From the NCBI GenBank assembly GCA_013205145.1, contig JABMMV010000207.1:1-34250 (forward strand): 34,250 nt of DNA. The letters run 5' to 3'. Below, in pieces: positions 1 to 9,000 of the stretch. A program made the translations under genes and the position numbers. Under the pieces are notes generated by a model. The model had not been told where the DNA came from. It was given only the letters and a program-made list of their open reading frames with translations, and did not search any database. The stretch comes from a bacterium. GTDB lineage: Bacteria > Actinomycetota > Acidimicrobiia > Acidimicrobiales > Ilumatobacteraceae. The number at the start of each line of letters is the position of its first letter. Position 1 is the stretch's first letter.

Positions 1-407
1 GTGATAAAGCCACCCGACTCAATAATGCGGTCAAATGCAGAGCGATCAACCATGAGGTCTTTAATAATCGGGAACGCTGCAGCACGCCATGGCTCAATAA
101 CAATTTCTGCTCCACTTGAGAACTTGCGCATATGCAATTGGCATGTGGCGGTGCTGCGTTCAGGACCATGTGCTTGACCATTGATCATGAGGGAACATGT
201 ACCACAAATACCCTCACGGCAGTCGTGGTCGAAAACAATGGCTTCTTTTCCATCGGTAATGAGCTGCTCATTGAGGTAGTCGAGCATTTCAAGAAACGAT
301 GCTTCATCGCTAATTTCGTCGACTTTATATGTTTCAAAACGACCTGAGTCTTGCGGGCCATTTTGACGCCAAATTTTAAGGATGATGTCCTTGAGATGAT
401 TACTCAC
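1..407 (-). CDS. sdhB: Succinate dehydrogenase iron-sulfur subunit, partial (3' end beyond window)
   Basis: This is the N-terminal ~135 residues of the SDH/fumarate reductase Fe-S subunit, which carries electrons from the flavoprotein to the membrane cytochrome b and quinone. The [2Fe-2S] ligand motif CREGICGTC is visible near residue 63, followed by the conserved region with a fourth cysteine (TATCQL). The GTG start at 405-407 overlaps the sdhA stop as GTGA, and a GGAG ribosome-binding site sits in the end of sdhA, so translation is probably coupled. The [3Fe-4S] and [4Fe-4S] cysteines would lie in the missing part to the left. No frame disruption is seen. It is the third gene of sdhC-sdhA-sdhB. 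Confidence 0.95.
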   Translation of the reverse strand, partial: MSNHLKDIILKIWRQNGPQDSGRFETYKVDEISDEASFLEMLDYLNEQLITDGKEAIVFDHDCREGICGTCSLMINGQAHGPERSTATCQLHMRKFSSGAEIVIEPWRAAAFPIIKDLMVDRSAFDRIIESGGFI

Positions 408-2326
408 TTGTAGCTCCGTGTTGCGAGTTGGACACTTTCAAATTCGAGTTCTTCAATGTTGCGTTTTGCGGTCATCGGATCGCCCGACCATTCCCAGGCA
501 GCTACGTGACAGAACTTGTCGTCGTCACGCAACGCTTCGCCTTCATCTGTTTGATATTCCGACCGGAAGTGACCGCCACAACTTTCTTGACGCTCGAGAG
601 CATCGCGACACATCAACATGCCGAGTTGGAAGAAGTCGTCGACGCGACCTGCTTTTTCTAACGTTTGGTTGAGGCTTTCACCGCCACCTGTAACACGAAG
701 ATCTTTTTTGAACTCGTCGTACAGGGCAGGAAGCTCCGACAGGGCTTTTTCTAAACCTTGTTCGGTGCGCTCCATGCCGCAGTAGTCCCAAATAATTTTT
801 CCTACTTCACGATGGAACCAATCGGGTGAACGCGTTCCACCAATATTGAGATAACTATGGAACCGTTCACGTGCTGCAAGTTCAGCAGCTTTGAATTCGG
901 GGTGATCGACACTCGGAATTGCCTTGTTCAACATTGGCGCCAAGTAGTTACCAATGGTGTAAGGCAAAACAAAGTAACCGTCGGAAAGACCTTGCATTAA
1001 TGCAGATGCACCCAATCGGTTTGCACCGTGGTCTGAGAAATTTGCTTCACCCGCTGCATACAAGCCGGGAATGCTGGTCATGAGTTCGTAGTCAACCCAC
1101 AAGCCGCCCATGGTGTAGTGCGATGCAGGATAAATACGCATCGGCATGTCGTAAGGATTTTCTCCGGCAATGCGCTCGTACATGTCGAAGAGGTTTCCGT
1201 AACGCTCTTTCACAACATCTTTACCCAAGCGTGAAATTGCTTCGGCGAAATCGAGATACACACCATTTTTCAGTGGCCCGACACCCTGACCCTTATCTAC
1301 CAAACGCTTTGCCGCGCGCGAAGAAATGTCTCGCGGTGCCAAGTTTCCAAACGATGGGTACAGGCGCTCGAGGTAGTAGTCGCGATCTTCTTCTGGAATA
1401 TCTGCAACCCTGCGGCTCTCATCGGGGCTTTTTGGTACCCAAACACGACCGTCGTTACGCAGTGACTCCGACATGAGTGTGAGCTTCGACTGAAACTCGT
1501 CGCTCTGAGGAATACATGTTGGGTGAATTTGTGTGTAGCAAGGGTTTGCAAAATATGCACCCTTGCGGTGTGCGCGCCAGGCGGCAGTGACGTTGCACGA
1601 CATTGCATTTGTCGACAAGAAGAATGCGTTTCCGTATCCACCAGTTGCCATCACCACAGCATGCGCTGCATGTGAAGTAACTTCCCCTGTCATCAAGTCG
1701 CGCACAACAATTCCTGCTGCACGACCTTCTACTGTGACCACATCAACTAATTCGGTGCGGTTAAATAGGCGCACCCCACCCAAACCAATTTGTCGTGCAA
1801 GTTGCTGATACGCACCCAGCAACAACTGCTGACCAGTTTGACCACGAGCGTAAAAAGTTCTGCTTACTTGAGCACCACCGAATGAGCGGTTATCGAGGAG
1901 GCCGCCGTATTCGCGAGCAAATGGAACACCTTGGGCCACCATCTGGTCGATGATGTTCACAGATACTTCTGCCAAGCGATGCACGTTTGCTTCGCGCGAA
2001 CGGAAGTCGCCACCTTTAATGGTGTCGTGGAACAAGCGGTGCACGCTGTCGCCGTCACCTTGGTAGTTCTTCGCAGCGTTAATGCCACCTTGTGCAGCAA
2101 TGGAGTGCGCACGACGAGGTGAGTCGTGAAAAGTAAATGCGTCTACTTGGTAACCAAGTTCCGCAAGCGTTGCCGCTGCAGATGCTCCGGCAAGACCGGT
2201 TCCCACCACAATTACTTTGAATTTGCGCTTGTTGTTGGGGTTCACCAACTTCACATCTTCTTTATAAGAGGACCACTTGTCACCAAGTGGGCCAGCAGGG
2301 ATTTTTGAGTTCAATTGTGTGCTCAT
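404..2326 (-). CDS. sdhA: Succinate dehydrogenase flavoprotein subunit
   Basis: This 640-residue flavoprotein oxidises succinate to fumarate in the TCA cycle at the cytoplasmic face of the membrane. The dinucleotide-binding motif [10 protein letters not shown] lies at residues 42-51, and the histidine expected to bind FAD covalently is H74 in [11 protein letters not shown]. Substrate-site motifs are visible further on ([25 protein letters not shown], and [14 protein letters not shown] near the FAD-capping region). Length fits the Bacillus/Bacteroidetes-like type-B group that pairs with a single cytochrome b. An AAGGA site precedes the ATG by six bases. It lies 24 bp after sdhC and overlaps sdhB by 4 bp, which supports one operon. 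Confidence 0.97.
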   Translation of the reverse strand: MSTQLNSKIPAGPLGDKWSSYKEDVKLVNPNNKRKFKVIVVGTGLAGASAAATLAELGYQVDAFTFHDSPRRAHSIAAQGGINAAKNYQGDGDSVHRLFHDTIKGGDFRSREANVHRLAEVSVNIIDQMVAQGVPFAREYGGLLDNRSFGGAQVSRTFYARGQTGQQLLLGAYQQLARQIGLGGVRLFNRTELVDVVTVEGRAAGIVVRDLMTGEVTSHAAHAVVMATGGYGNAFFLSTNAMSCNVTAAWRAHRKGAYFANPCYTQIHPTCIPQSDEFQSKLTLMSESLRNDGRVWVPKSPDESRRVADIPEEDRDYYLERLYPSFGNLAPRDISSRAAKRLVDKGQGVGPLKNGVYLDFAEAISRLGKDVVKERYGNLFDMYERIAGENPYDMPMRIYPASHYTMGGLWVDYELMTSIPGLYAAGEANFSDHGANRLGASALMQGLSDGYFVLPYTIGNYLAPMLNKAIPSVDHPEFKAAELAARERFHSYLNIGGTRSPDWFHREVGKIIWDYCGMERTEQGLEKALSELPALYDEFKKDLRVTGGGESLNQTLEKAGRVDDFFQLGMLMCRDALERQESCGGHFRSEYQTDEGEALRDDDKFCHVAAWEWSGDPMTAKRNIEELEFESVQLATRSYK

Positions 2327-2350
2327 GATTTTTCCTTATGTCCTGCTCTC

Positions 2351-3115
2351 TCAGCCGCCCACGATGCCAGCAAGCACCGCAACCGGGAATGAAACATTTC
2401 CTACAACAACGATGGTTGCAACTCCTGCTGCAATTGAACGTCGCCATTCATTAAAACGCGGTCTATTCCAGCCCATCGACTGAAAAAGGCTCCATACTCC
2501 GTGAAAGAGATGGATTCCTAACATGATGTTGGCCGCGATATAAAACAATGCAACTGGCCAGCGTTCAAAACTGCGCACCACATTGTCGTAGACATCGGCC
2601 TTAACGAACTCGCCATCGGCTCCGACGGTGTTGACTACGCCCCATGTGAGATCGAGTAAATGCCAAGTAACAAACAAAATCACCGTGACACCGGTGTAGC
2701 GCATTGAGCGGCTTGCAAAACTTGCGACTTGATAGTCACGCTCACTTTGGTACTTCACTGGGCGCGCTTTGTGATTCAACTGCGTCAATGAATACGCAGC
2801 ATGTATGTGCAGAGCAACCATGGTGAGCAACCCACCGCGCAACAGCCACAACACAACGCCTTTTGGCGCTATGGGATAAAGCAATTCTTTGAGGAACTCT
2901 GCGTAGTGGTCGAGATCTGACTGGCCGTAATACATCTTCAAGTTGCCAATCATGTGGAACACCACAAAACCGATGAGAGCAATTCCGGTGAGTGCCATGA
3001 CGTACTTTTTGCCCACAGCTGTGCTGTAGAGGTCGAGTAAAAACGGACGACGCTTCTTTTTCGCTACAGCGGTGCCCGTCACGGGTCCACGCTGTGATTC
3101 GAGTACTTGTGCCAT
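2351..3115 (-). CDS. sdhC: Succinate dehydrogenase cytochrome b subunit (b558-type)
   Basis: This 254-residue membrane anchor belongs to the one-polypeptide, five-helix SdhC type that carries haem b and passes electrons to quinone; no separate sdhD is present. Hydrophobic segments include VMALTGIALIGFVVFHMIGN, a helix around GVVLWLLRGGLLTMVALHIHAAY, one around YTGVTVILFVTWHLLDL, and ALFYIAANIMLGIHLFHGVW. Each contains histidines suited to haem ligation. The frame is open upstream to a TTG at 3259, but the ATG at 3115 has an AAAGG ribosome-binding site eight bases upstream and removes a non-conserved leader. I therefore prefer 3115. First gene of the sdhCAB operon. Confidence 0.92.
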   Translation of the reverse strand: MAQVLESQRGPVTGTAVAKKKRRPFLLDLYSTAVGKKYVMALTGIALIGFVVFHMIGNLKMYYGQSDLDHYAEFLKELLYPIAPKGVVLWLLRGGLLTMVALHIHAAYSLTQLNHKARPVKYQSERDYQVASFASRSMRYTGVTVILFVTWHLLDLTWGVVNTVGADGEFVKADVYDNVVRSFERWPVALFYIAANIMLGIHLFHGVWSLFQSMGWNRPRFNEWRRSIAAGVATIVVVGNVSFPVAVLAGIVGG

Positions 3116-3378
3116 CGAGACGTACCTTTCAAAAAAACTCGCCCGGAAAGCCGAGAAGAGCCATTGCGTTGAAAACGGTAGCCCCCACGACCCGCTCAAG
3201 TGAACTTCTTCAAAGAGGGCGACACAATTCACGCCGTCTTTGTTACCCATTAGTAACAAAGAGGGACTGTTTTGTGACCATATTCGCCCTGAGGTGGGTG
3301 AGTTACCTACACTCTCAAGGTCGGAAACAAACCCTGGGGAAGGTTCGCCTTACCCCCCCATACGAAAGGTCACCACAC
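3116..3378. promoter_or_regulatory. Divergent sdhC / hppA control region
   Basis: These 263 bp separate the diverging sdhCAB and hppA transcripts and form one of the longest non-coding stretches in the window. Open frames cross it on both strands but have no plausible start context. It holds a perfect palindrome (listed separately), a GAAAGG ribosome-binding site for hppA at 3364-3369, and the AAAGG site for sdhC near 3124. A TACACT hexamer at 3308-3313 could serve as an hppA -10 element, but I see no convincing -35. No RNA gene is recognised. Confidence 0.6.
3237..3262. promoter_or_regulatory. Perfect 10-bp inverted repeat, candidate operator
   Basis: The left arm TCTTTGTTAC (3237-3246) and right arm GTAACAAAGA (3253-3262) are exact reverse complements separated by the six bases CCATTA. 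The site lies between the diverging sdhC and hppA starts and has no following T-tract, so a terminator is unlikely. The inner GTTAC-N6-GTAAC spacing has the geometry of a dimeric helix-turn-helix site of the CRP/FNR kind, but the sequence is not the textbook CRP or FNR half-site. The regulator is not identifiable here. Confidence 0.55.
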
Positions 3379-5748
3379 GTGACAGGACTTCTCGCATCTG
3401 AAGGCGGTTGGCAGGAATTCTCACTGCAAGGCGGAGAGTGGCTCATTTTGCTTCTTTCTGCTTTGTCAGCACTACTTGCCATCGCAGTTGGTTTTTATCT
3501 CATGAAATCGGTACTTGCCGAAGATGAAGGTACGCCAAAAATGAAAGAAATTGCTTTGTTGATTCAAGAAGGCGCATGGGCATACCTCAAGCGTCAGTTT
3601 CGCACCATTGCAATCATCCTTGTTCCCGTTGCCATCGTGGTGTTTCTCACCTCGGCATCAATTGAGAACGCAGACGGTGTTGAAAAACTGAGCTATATGG
3701 CTTCAGGTACTTTCCGCACCATCTCATTCATCCTCGGATGTTTTGCATCTGGTCTTACTGGTTATATCGGTATGACCCTGGCAACTCGCGGCAACGTGCG
3801 AACAGCAGCTGCTGCGTTAACTGGCTCCATGCCAAAAGCATTGCAAATTGCTTTCCGCACTGGCGGTATTGCAGGAATGTTCACCGTTGGTCTTGGACTT
3901 CTCGGCGCAACGCTCATCATTGCAGTATTTCAAAACACATCATCAGCAATGCTCATCGGCTTTGGTTTTGGTGGATCACTCCTTGCACTCTTCTTGCGCG
4001 TAGGTGGCGGAATCTTCACTAAGGCTGCCGACGTAGGTGCAGACCTTGTGGGCAAAGTTGAAGCAGGCATTCCTGAAGACGACCCACGTAACCCGGCAAC
4101 TATTGCCGACAACGTAGGTGACAACGTAGGTGACTGTGCCGGTATGGCTGCTGACTTGTTCGAAAGCTACGAAGTAACACTTGTTGCTTCCATCATTTTG
4201 GGTGTTTCAGCGTTTAGGTCGGTCGACATGAACCCAGCACTCGGCTTGGTATTCCCTCTCGCCGCTCGTGCCATTGGTGTCATTGCATCAATCGCTGGAA
4301 TCTTCGCTGTAAAGGCGAAAGAAGGCGAAACCAATGCTTTGAAGCCAATCAACCGTGGCTTTTTAACTGCCGGAATTATCACCGTTGTCGGAACACTTCT
4401 TCTTGCACTTGGCTACGTAGGTAACGAATCTACAGTGATGTCGAATGTAGGTTGGCGCGTCTTTGGCGCAGTACTCATCGGGCTCGTACTTGCTCAAGCA
4501 GTAAGTCGTCTCACCGAGTACTACACCGGAACCGAATACGGTCCAGTGCAAGAAATTGCTGAAGCAACCCAAACTGGCCCCGCAACTGTTGTTCTTGCAG
4601 GAACCGCATCGGGTCTTGAGTCGTCGGTGTATGCAGCAATTGCAATTGCTCTTTCACTTGCTGGCACATTGATGCTTGGTGGCGGCAACTTGCAGTTCTC
4701 GCTTTACCTTGTTGCTTTGTGTGGCATGGGAATGCTCGCCACCACTGGTGTCATTGTTTCGGAAGATACGTTCGGCCCTGTTTCAGACAACGCTGCAGGT
4801 ATTGCCGAAATGAGCGGCGAGTTCCATGGTGAACCGCAACGCATCATGGTGAGCCTCGATGCTGTTGGTAACACAACAAAAGCCGTAACAAAAGGCTTCG
4901 CAATTGGCTCTGCTGTTATTGCAGCTGTTGCACTCTTTGCGTCGTACATTGAAACCATTGCTGGTGAACTTGGGCTTCGTTATAGCGAAGGAAACCTTGC
5001 GCTCTACGGCAAGACTTCTGAATTCATCGGTGAGCGTCTTGAAGGTAGCGACGTATTTAAAGCTATTGAAACGCAAATTAACGTTGCCGACGTGAAGACA
5101 TTCATTGGTCTCCTCATTGGTGGCTCGGTTGCATTCCTCTTCTCTGCACTTGCTATTCGCGCCGTTGGCCGTACTGCTGGTGTAGTTGTACAAGAAGTGC
5201 GCAACCAGTTTGCAGACGGTGGCATTATGGCGGGAACCAAAAAGCCGGACTACGGCCCAGTCATTGACATTTGTACAGCAGCATCATTGCGTGAGCTCAC
5301 CACTCCTGCACTTCTTGCAGTACTCACCCCAGTCATTGTTGGATTCGGCATTAACTACACCGCTCTTGGTGCATTCCTTGCAGCAGTAATTGTGACCGGT
5401 CAGCTCATGGCGGTATACCTCAGCAATGCTGGTGGTGCATGGGACAACGCCAAGAAGTACATCGAAGATGGACACCATGGTGGCAAGGGCAGCGATGCTC
5501 ACAAAGCTGCAGTTATTGGCGACACTGTTGGTGACCCATTCAAAGACACAGCTGGTCCTGCATTGAACCCGCTCATCAAAGTAATGAACTTAGTATCGCT
5601 CCTCGTTCTGCCAGCTGTCATCAGCTTGCGCGACAACGATGGCGCCAGGTTTGCTATTGCAGGTGCAGCGCTCATCATCTTGATTGGTGCACTCGCCTTT
5701 TCAAGTCGTAAAGCACCATCACTTGTTAGCTCACCTGTAGCTAAGTAA
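3379..5748 (+). CDS. hppA: Membrane-bound proton-pumping inorganic pyrophosphatase
   Basis: This 789-residue integral membrane enzyme hydrolyses pyrophosphate and pumps protons outward, recovering energy from biosynthetic PPi. The PPi/Mg-binding segment is clear (DVGADLVGK, then EDDPRNPATIADNVGDNVGD), as is the second acidic site near the C-terminus (GDTVGDPFKDTAGPALNPL). Residue K501 in GNTTKA is the lysine diagnostic of the K+-independent H+-PPase subfamily; K+-dependent enzymes have alanine there. The GTG start at 3379 has a GAAAGG site nine bases upstream. A longer reading to 3094 would add 95 non-membrane residues that run through the sdhC promoter, so I reject it. dedA follows after 19 bp. 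Confidence 0.95.
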   Translation: MTGLLASEGGWQEFSLQGGEWLILLLSALSALLAIAVGFYLMKSVLAEDEGTPKMKEIALLIQEGAWAYLKRQFRTIAIILVPVAIVVFLTSASIENADGVEKLSYMASGTFRTISFILGCFASGLTGYIGMTLATRGNVRTAAAALTGSMPKALQIAFRTGGIAGMFTVGLGLLGATLIIAVFQNTSSAMLIGFGFGGSLLALFLRVGGGIFTKAADVGADLVGKVEAGIPEDDPRNPATIADNVGDNVGDCAGMAADLFESYEVTLVASIILGVSAFRSVDMNPALGLVFPLAARAIGVIASIAGIFAVKAKEGETNALKPINRGFLTAGIITVVGTLLLALGYVGNESTVMSNVGWRVFGAVLIGLVLAQAVSRLTEYYTGTEYGPVQEIAEATQTGPATVVLAGTASGLESSVYAAIAIALSLAGTLMLGGGNLQFSLYLVALCGMGMLATTGVIVSEDTFGPVSDNAAGIAEMSGEFHGEPQRIMVSLDAVGNTTKAVTKGFAIGSAVIAAVALFASYIETIAGELGLRYSEGNLALYGKTSEFIGERLEGSDVFKAIETQINVADVKTFIGLLIGGSVAFLFSALAIRAVGRTAGVVVQEVRNQFADGGIMAGTKKPDYGPVIDICTAASLRELTTPALLAVLTPVIVGFGINYTALGAFLAAVIVTGQLMAVYLSNAGGAWDNAKKYIEDGHHGGKGSDAHKAAVIGDTVGDPFKDTAGPALNPLIKVMNLVSLLVLPAVISLRDNDGARFAIAGAALIILIGALAFSSRKAPSLVSSPVAK

Positions 5749-5767
5749 TTCCGAACTACGCAACACC

Positions 5768-6385
5768 ATGCTCGCCCTCTTCAACATTCAAAACTGGTTG
5801 GAGAGCGGCGGGCTGGTATTGCTCGGATTAATTGTTTTTGCAGAATCTGGTTTACTTATCGGATTCTTTTTGCCCGGCGACTCACTGTTATTTATTGCGG
5901 GGTTTTTGTCGTCAAGTGCAGGAAGCAATGTTCTTCCCCCACTCCCCTTGGTTGCTCTCGTCACCACACTGTGCGCCATTGCTGGTGACCAAGTCGGCTA
6001 TTGGTTTGGCCATCGCGTGGGGCCAGCATTATTTGACCGCCCAAAGTCGCGCGTTTTTAATCCTAAAAATGTTGAGAAAGCTCACGCCTTTTTAGAAAAG
6101 TACGGCGCCAAGACCATCGTCCTCGCGCGATTTGTTCCTGTAGTGCGCACCTTTGCTCCCATTGTTGCCGGTGTGGGAAAAATGAACTACCGCACATTCG
6201 TTCTCTACAACATCATCGGCGGTGTCGTTTGGGGTGGAGGCGTTACCACTCTTGGTTATTTCCTCGGCGAAGTGAACTTCGTCAAAGAGAACATTGAAAT
6301 AGCCAGCCTTGCCATTGTGGCACTCTCCATTGCCCCTATTGCCGTTGAATTTATTCGCCACCGGCGCACGTCACACCAGAAGTAA
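5768..6385 (+). CDS. DedA family membrane protein
   Basis: This 205-residue polytopic protein belongs to the DedA/SNARE-associated (VTT) family. Members support membrane homeostasis, and some recycle undecaprenyl phosphate or flip phospholipids. Family signatures are visible: an early membrane loop FLPGDSLLF, GDQVGYWFGHRVG, and the re-entrant motif ARFVPVVRTFAPIVAGVGKMNYRTF split between residues ~118 and 145, followed by a glycine-rich helix (GGVVWGGG). The length is typical. It sits 19 bp after hppA and 5 bp before the SCP2-like gene, so the three probably share a transcript. The exact substrate cannot be told from sequence. Confidence 0.9.
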   Translation: MLALFNIQNWLESGGLVLLGLIVFAESGLLIGFFLPGDSLLFIAGFLSSSAGSNVLPPLPLVALVTTLCAIAGDQVGYWFGHRVGPALFDRPKSRVFNPKNVEKAHAFLEKYGAKTIVLARFVPVVRTFAPIVAGVGKMNYRTFVLYNIIGGVVWGGGVTTLGYFLGEVNFVKENIEIASLAIVALSIAPIAVEFIRHRRTSHQK

Positions 6386-6390
6386 GACTC

Positions 6391-6789
6391 ATGAGTACTG
6401 TTCGCTACCTCAGCCTCGACTGGATTGAAGCAATTGGCACACGTGCTGCAGAAAATGCGCATCTACAGTCACTCGGCTCCACCTTGAACATTGGTATTAC
6501 CCAAATGGTCAGCGATGGCCCGGAAGACACCGTGTTGTACCACCTTCAAGTAAGAGACAACGCAATCACATTTGGTGCCGGCCCAGCCGACCCAGAACAT
6601 GTGCGTCTTGAACAAGAATGGGAAACTGCCGTTGCGGTAGCAACTGGTGAAATGGCTGCCGAAGATGCATTCATAACTGGTGCAATACGTATTGGAGGTG
6701 ACGCACAAATGCTTCTGCACAGCCAAGAAATTTTTGCGGCGCTCGACCCCATCTTTGAAGAAGTAGCGCAAATCACCGTTTACAAATAA
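6391..6789 (+). CDS. SCP2-like sterol/lipid-binding domain protein
   Basis: This 132-residue cytoplasmic protein has no signal or membrane helix and looks like a single SCP2 (sterol carrier protein 2)-type domain. The C-terminal part, with EWETAVAVATGEM followed by AFITGAIRIGGDAQMLL, matches the family pattern in which the hydrophobic pocket binds acyl chains or sterol-like lipids. Family members in actinobacteria often occur near acyl-CoA metabolism genes, but here the neighbours are dedA and, convergently, fae. Its 3' end overlaps the fae 3' end by 10 bp. The ligand is unknown, and the family assignment rests on motif resemblance. Confidence 0.75.
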   Translation: MSTVRYLSLDWIEAIGTRAAENAHLQSLGSTLNIGITQMVSDGPEDTVLYHLQVRDNAITFGAGPADPEHVRLEQEWETAVAVATGEMAAEDAFITGAIRIGGDAQMLLHSQEIFAALDPIFEEVAQITVYK

Positions 6790-7214
6790 CTGCCCGACTT
6801 CAATGCAAGATACGTTGCCTCGGCATTATTTTCCTCAACTTGTACAGCATCATCGGCAAGCGGGTTCACCCACACGGCCACAATGAGTGCAAGGTCATGT
6901 AAATCATTTGTACCAAAGACGCCGTTGTCGCGCGCTTTTTGCACACCCCGCGCCACACCACGTTGAGCAGCACCCCAGGTGAGATCACCGTGATGCTCGG
7001 TTTCAATGGTTGCCTTGTTCACAAAAAGCGTCATTGGCTGCAACGGTTGATTTGGTGCAGCAACCGCCACAAAACGCGTATGCCCAACACTTGGAGTTGC
7101 TAAACCAGTTGCCCACGCTGTTCCTACTGCGCCCTCCCTGTCGCCAAGCACTGTGTTGATATGTGCGGCGTTAGTTCCTTCTCCGACAAATGATTCTCCG
7201 TATTCAGATTTCAT
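6780..7214 (-). CDS. fae: Formaldehyde-activating enzyme (Fae) homologue
   Basis: The 144-residue product matches formaldehyde-activating enzyme along its whole length. Classical Fae condenses formaldehyde with tetrahydromethanopterin in methylotrophs and archaea. Landmarks: the N-terminal VGEGTNAAHINTVLGD, with H18 at the position of the family's catalytic histidine; APNQPLQPMTLFVNKATI; a WGAAQRGVARGVQ segment; LHDLALIVAVW; and the C-terminal NNAEATYLALKSG. It is slightly shorter than typical Fae (~160-180) because the tail is missing. A GGAAGG ribosome-binding site lies in the end of the upstream oxygenase, and ATGA couples the two genes. Tetrahydromethanopterin genes are not seen in this window, so the acceptor could be another pterin or folate, or the protein could scavenge or sense formaldehyde. 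Confidence 0.88.
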   Translation of the reverse strand: MKSEYGESFVGEGTNAAHINTVLGDREGAVGTAWATGLATPSVGHTRFVAVAAPNQPLQPMTLFVNKATIETEHHGDLTWGAAQRGVARGVQKARDNGVFGTNDLHDLALIVAVWVNPLADDAVQVEENNAEATYLALKSGSYL

Positions 7215-7993
7215 TGGGGCAACCTTCCGTATCGCGAGAGCTTCAATTCATCTGACGAATCGGTACCACTCTTTGTGTCGTACGCCAACAGTGCAACAAT
7301 GCGCAAAGTGTTGCCCTCAACAGGAGTCACCTTATGCAATGATGTGCGGCCGTTAAAAATCATCAGCGTGCCTGCATGCATTGGTTCTACACGAATACGG
7401 TCTTGTGCGTTGCCCAACAACACGCTTTGCACACCGTCATAATTTTCATCGCTTGCCGTGCGAAGTCTTTGTGCGTTTTCAAATTTCCCACCAGCCTGCG
7501 AAGGTTGCAATGCAAGCGACACCACGAAGTCGGTCATATCGAAATGCCAACCCAATTGGTCACCTTCACTCATGACGGCAAGATTCAATGCACCAAAAGG
7601 GTCTGCGTACCGGTGAAGCTTTTCTTGCCCAAGGACACTGGCAATAAAACTCATGAGTTCCTCAGACTCATACAGTTCACGCACCGCATGATGTGCTGGT
7701 ACATGGTCATAAGCAATAACTTCGACTGCAGACGACTGCACAGTTCGGCGGGGGTGGCCAACCGGAAATGAGTCGTCTGGAGCGCTTAAATACACGGTTT
7801 TATGAGACTCCGAGCGGTGAGCCAGCGCAATGAGTTCTTCGGTTTCTGCCACCATACGCAGAACTACATCGCTCGAAATAAAGTCTGGCAACACCACAAC
7901 GCCATCACGCTGAAACATTTCGCGTAAGCGCGCAGTGGTCTGAAAATCAGAAAGCGACCACTCGCTGGTATTCACGAGAGCCGCTACTGACAT
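7211..7993 (-). CDS. Fe(II)/2-oxoglutarate-dependent oxygenase (HalD/ArpA-like)
   Basis: This 260-residue soluble protein is a cupin-fold Fe(II)/2-oxoglutarate oxygenase. The iron triad is visible: H150 and D152 in GWHFDMTDF, and the distal H220 in SLHKVTPVEG. R231 is placed to bind 2-oxoglutarate. Surrounding sequence (LALQPSQAGGKFE, then LRIVALLAYDT) resembles the HalD/BesD/ArpA-like group. Halogenases of that group replace the aspartate by glycine; here it is aspartate, so hydroxylation or demethylation is expected. Substrate unknown. It follows mdh by 20 bp and overlaps fae by 4 bp, which suggests that formaldehyde may be a by-product of its reaction. Confidence 0.85.
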   Translation of the reverse strand: MSVAALVNTSEWSLSDFQTTARLREMFQRDGVVVLPDFISSDVVLRMVAETEELIALAHRSESHKTVYLSAPDDSFPVGHPRRTVQSSAVEVIAYDHVPAHHAVRELYESEELMSFIASVLGQEKLHRYADPFGALNLAVMSEGDQLGWHFDMTDFVVSLALQPSQAGGKFENAQRLRTASDENYDGVQSVLLGNAQDRIRVEPMHAGTLMIFNGRTSLHKVTPVEGNTLRIVALLAYDTKSGTDSSDELKLSRYGRLPQ

Positions 7994-8013
7994 TGTAAAT
8001 ATTTTCTCTTGTA

Positions 8014-9000
8014 CTAGATCAGCCCAAGTTCACGAACTGCGTCGCGCTCTTCAACAAGTTCTGCAACCGATGCATCAATTTTGCCTCGGCTGTATGCATC
8101 GATGTCGAGACCCTGAACAATTTTGTATTCACCGTTCTTACATACACATGGGAAAGACGAAATGAGTCCTTCAGGTACACCATATGAGCCATCGGAGGGA
8201 ACTGCCATAGAAACCCAATCACCTTCTGGCGTATCGGTAGCCCATGAGCGAACGTGGTCGATAGCCGCATTTGCTGCCGAGGCTGCCGACGACAAACCGC
8301 GGGCCTTAATAATGGCAGCGCCACGCTTGGCAACGGTGGGGATAAAAGTTTCATCGAGCCATTGCTGGTCGTTCACTGCTGCTGCTGCATTTTTGCCGTC
8401 AACTTCGCAATGGAAAAGATCGGGGTACTGAGTAGTGGAGTGGTTGCCCCAAATGGTCATCTTTTTAATAGATGACACTGGGCGATTGAGTTTTGCTGCC
8501 AACTGCGAAATAGCGCGGTTGTGGTCGAGGCGGGTCATTGCTGTGAACTGACCTGGGTTCATTCCCTTTGCGTTATTCATTGCAATGAGAGCATTGGTGT
8601 TTGCGGGGTTGCCCACCACAAGCACTTTGATGTCCTTTTTTGCATTCGCAGCAATTGCTTGGCCTTGTGGTTTGAAGATGCCACCGTTTGCCGACAACAA
8701 GTCGGCTCGCTCCATGCCGTCTTTGCGAGGCATTGCACCAACAAGCATGGCTACATCGGCATCGCCGAAAGCAACGTCACCCGAATCGGTACACACCACT
8801 TGCTGGAGAAGCGGGAATGCGCAATCTTCGAGTTCCATTTTGACGCCCTCTAGTGCGCCAAGTGCTGGGGTAATTTCAAGCAACTGCAAAATGATGGGTG
8901 TGTTTGGTCCCAACATTGCGCCAGATGCGATACGGAATAAAAGGCTGTAGCCAATTTGGCCTGCTGCGCCGGTAACGGCGACTCGTACGGGGGTTGTCAT
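8014..9000 (-). CDS. mdh: Malate dehydrogenase
   Basis: This 328-residue NAD(P)-dependent enzyme interconverts malate and oxaloacetate in the TCA cycle. The Rossmann motif [10 protein letters not shown] is at residues ~11-20, followed by the substrate-loop region ([15 protein letters not shown]) containing arginines, VGNPANTNA, and the catalytic histidine in [12 protein letters not shown]. Length and sequence fit the actinobacterial/cytosolic-type MDH rather than the 310-residue LDH-like type. An AGAGG site lies just upstream of the ATG. It may be the first gene of mdh-oxygenase-fae; the gap to the oxygenase is only 20 bp. Confidence 0.97.
   Translation of the reverse strand: MTTPVRVAVTGAAGQIGYSLLFRIASGAMLGPNTPIILQLLEITPALGALEGVKMELEDCAFPLLQQVVCTDSGDVAFGDADVAMLVGAMPRKDGMERADLLSANGGIFKPQGQAIAANAKKDIKVLVVGNPANTNALIAMNNAKGMNPGQFTAMTRLDHNRAISQLAAKLNRPVSSIKKMTIWGNHSTTQYPDLFHCEVDGKNAAAAVNDQQWLDETFIPTVAKRGAAIIKARGLSSAASAANAAIDHVRSWATDTPEGDWVSMAVPSDGSYGVPEGLISSFPCVCKNGEYKIVQGLDIDAYSRGKIDASVAELVEERDAVRELGLI

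Noticed and set aside
1123-1641. Overlapping open frames on both strands inside sdhA
   Set aside because: sdhA motifs run through the whole region without interruption.
3116-3259. 48-residue extension of SdhC to a TTG
   Set aside because: It runs through the palindrome and has no family similarity, while ATG 3115 has a well-spaced AAAGG.
3094-3378. N-terminal extension of the H+-PPase frame
   Set aside because: It overlaps the sdhC start and promoter, is basic and non-membrane, and the GTG at 3379 has a good ribosome-binding site and the right length for the family.
7211-7993. Fe/2OG halogenase
   Set aside because: The iron-binding motif is HxD (H150, D152). Known halogenases of this superfamily have Gly or Ala in place of the aspartate.
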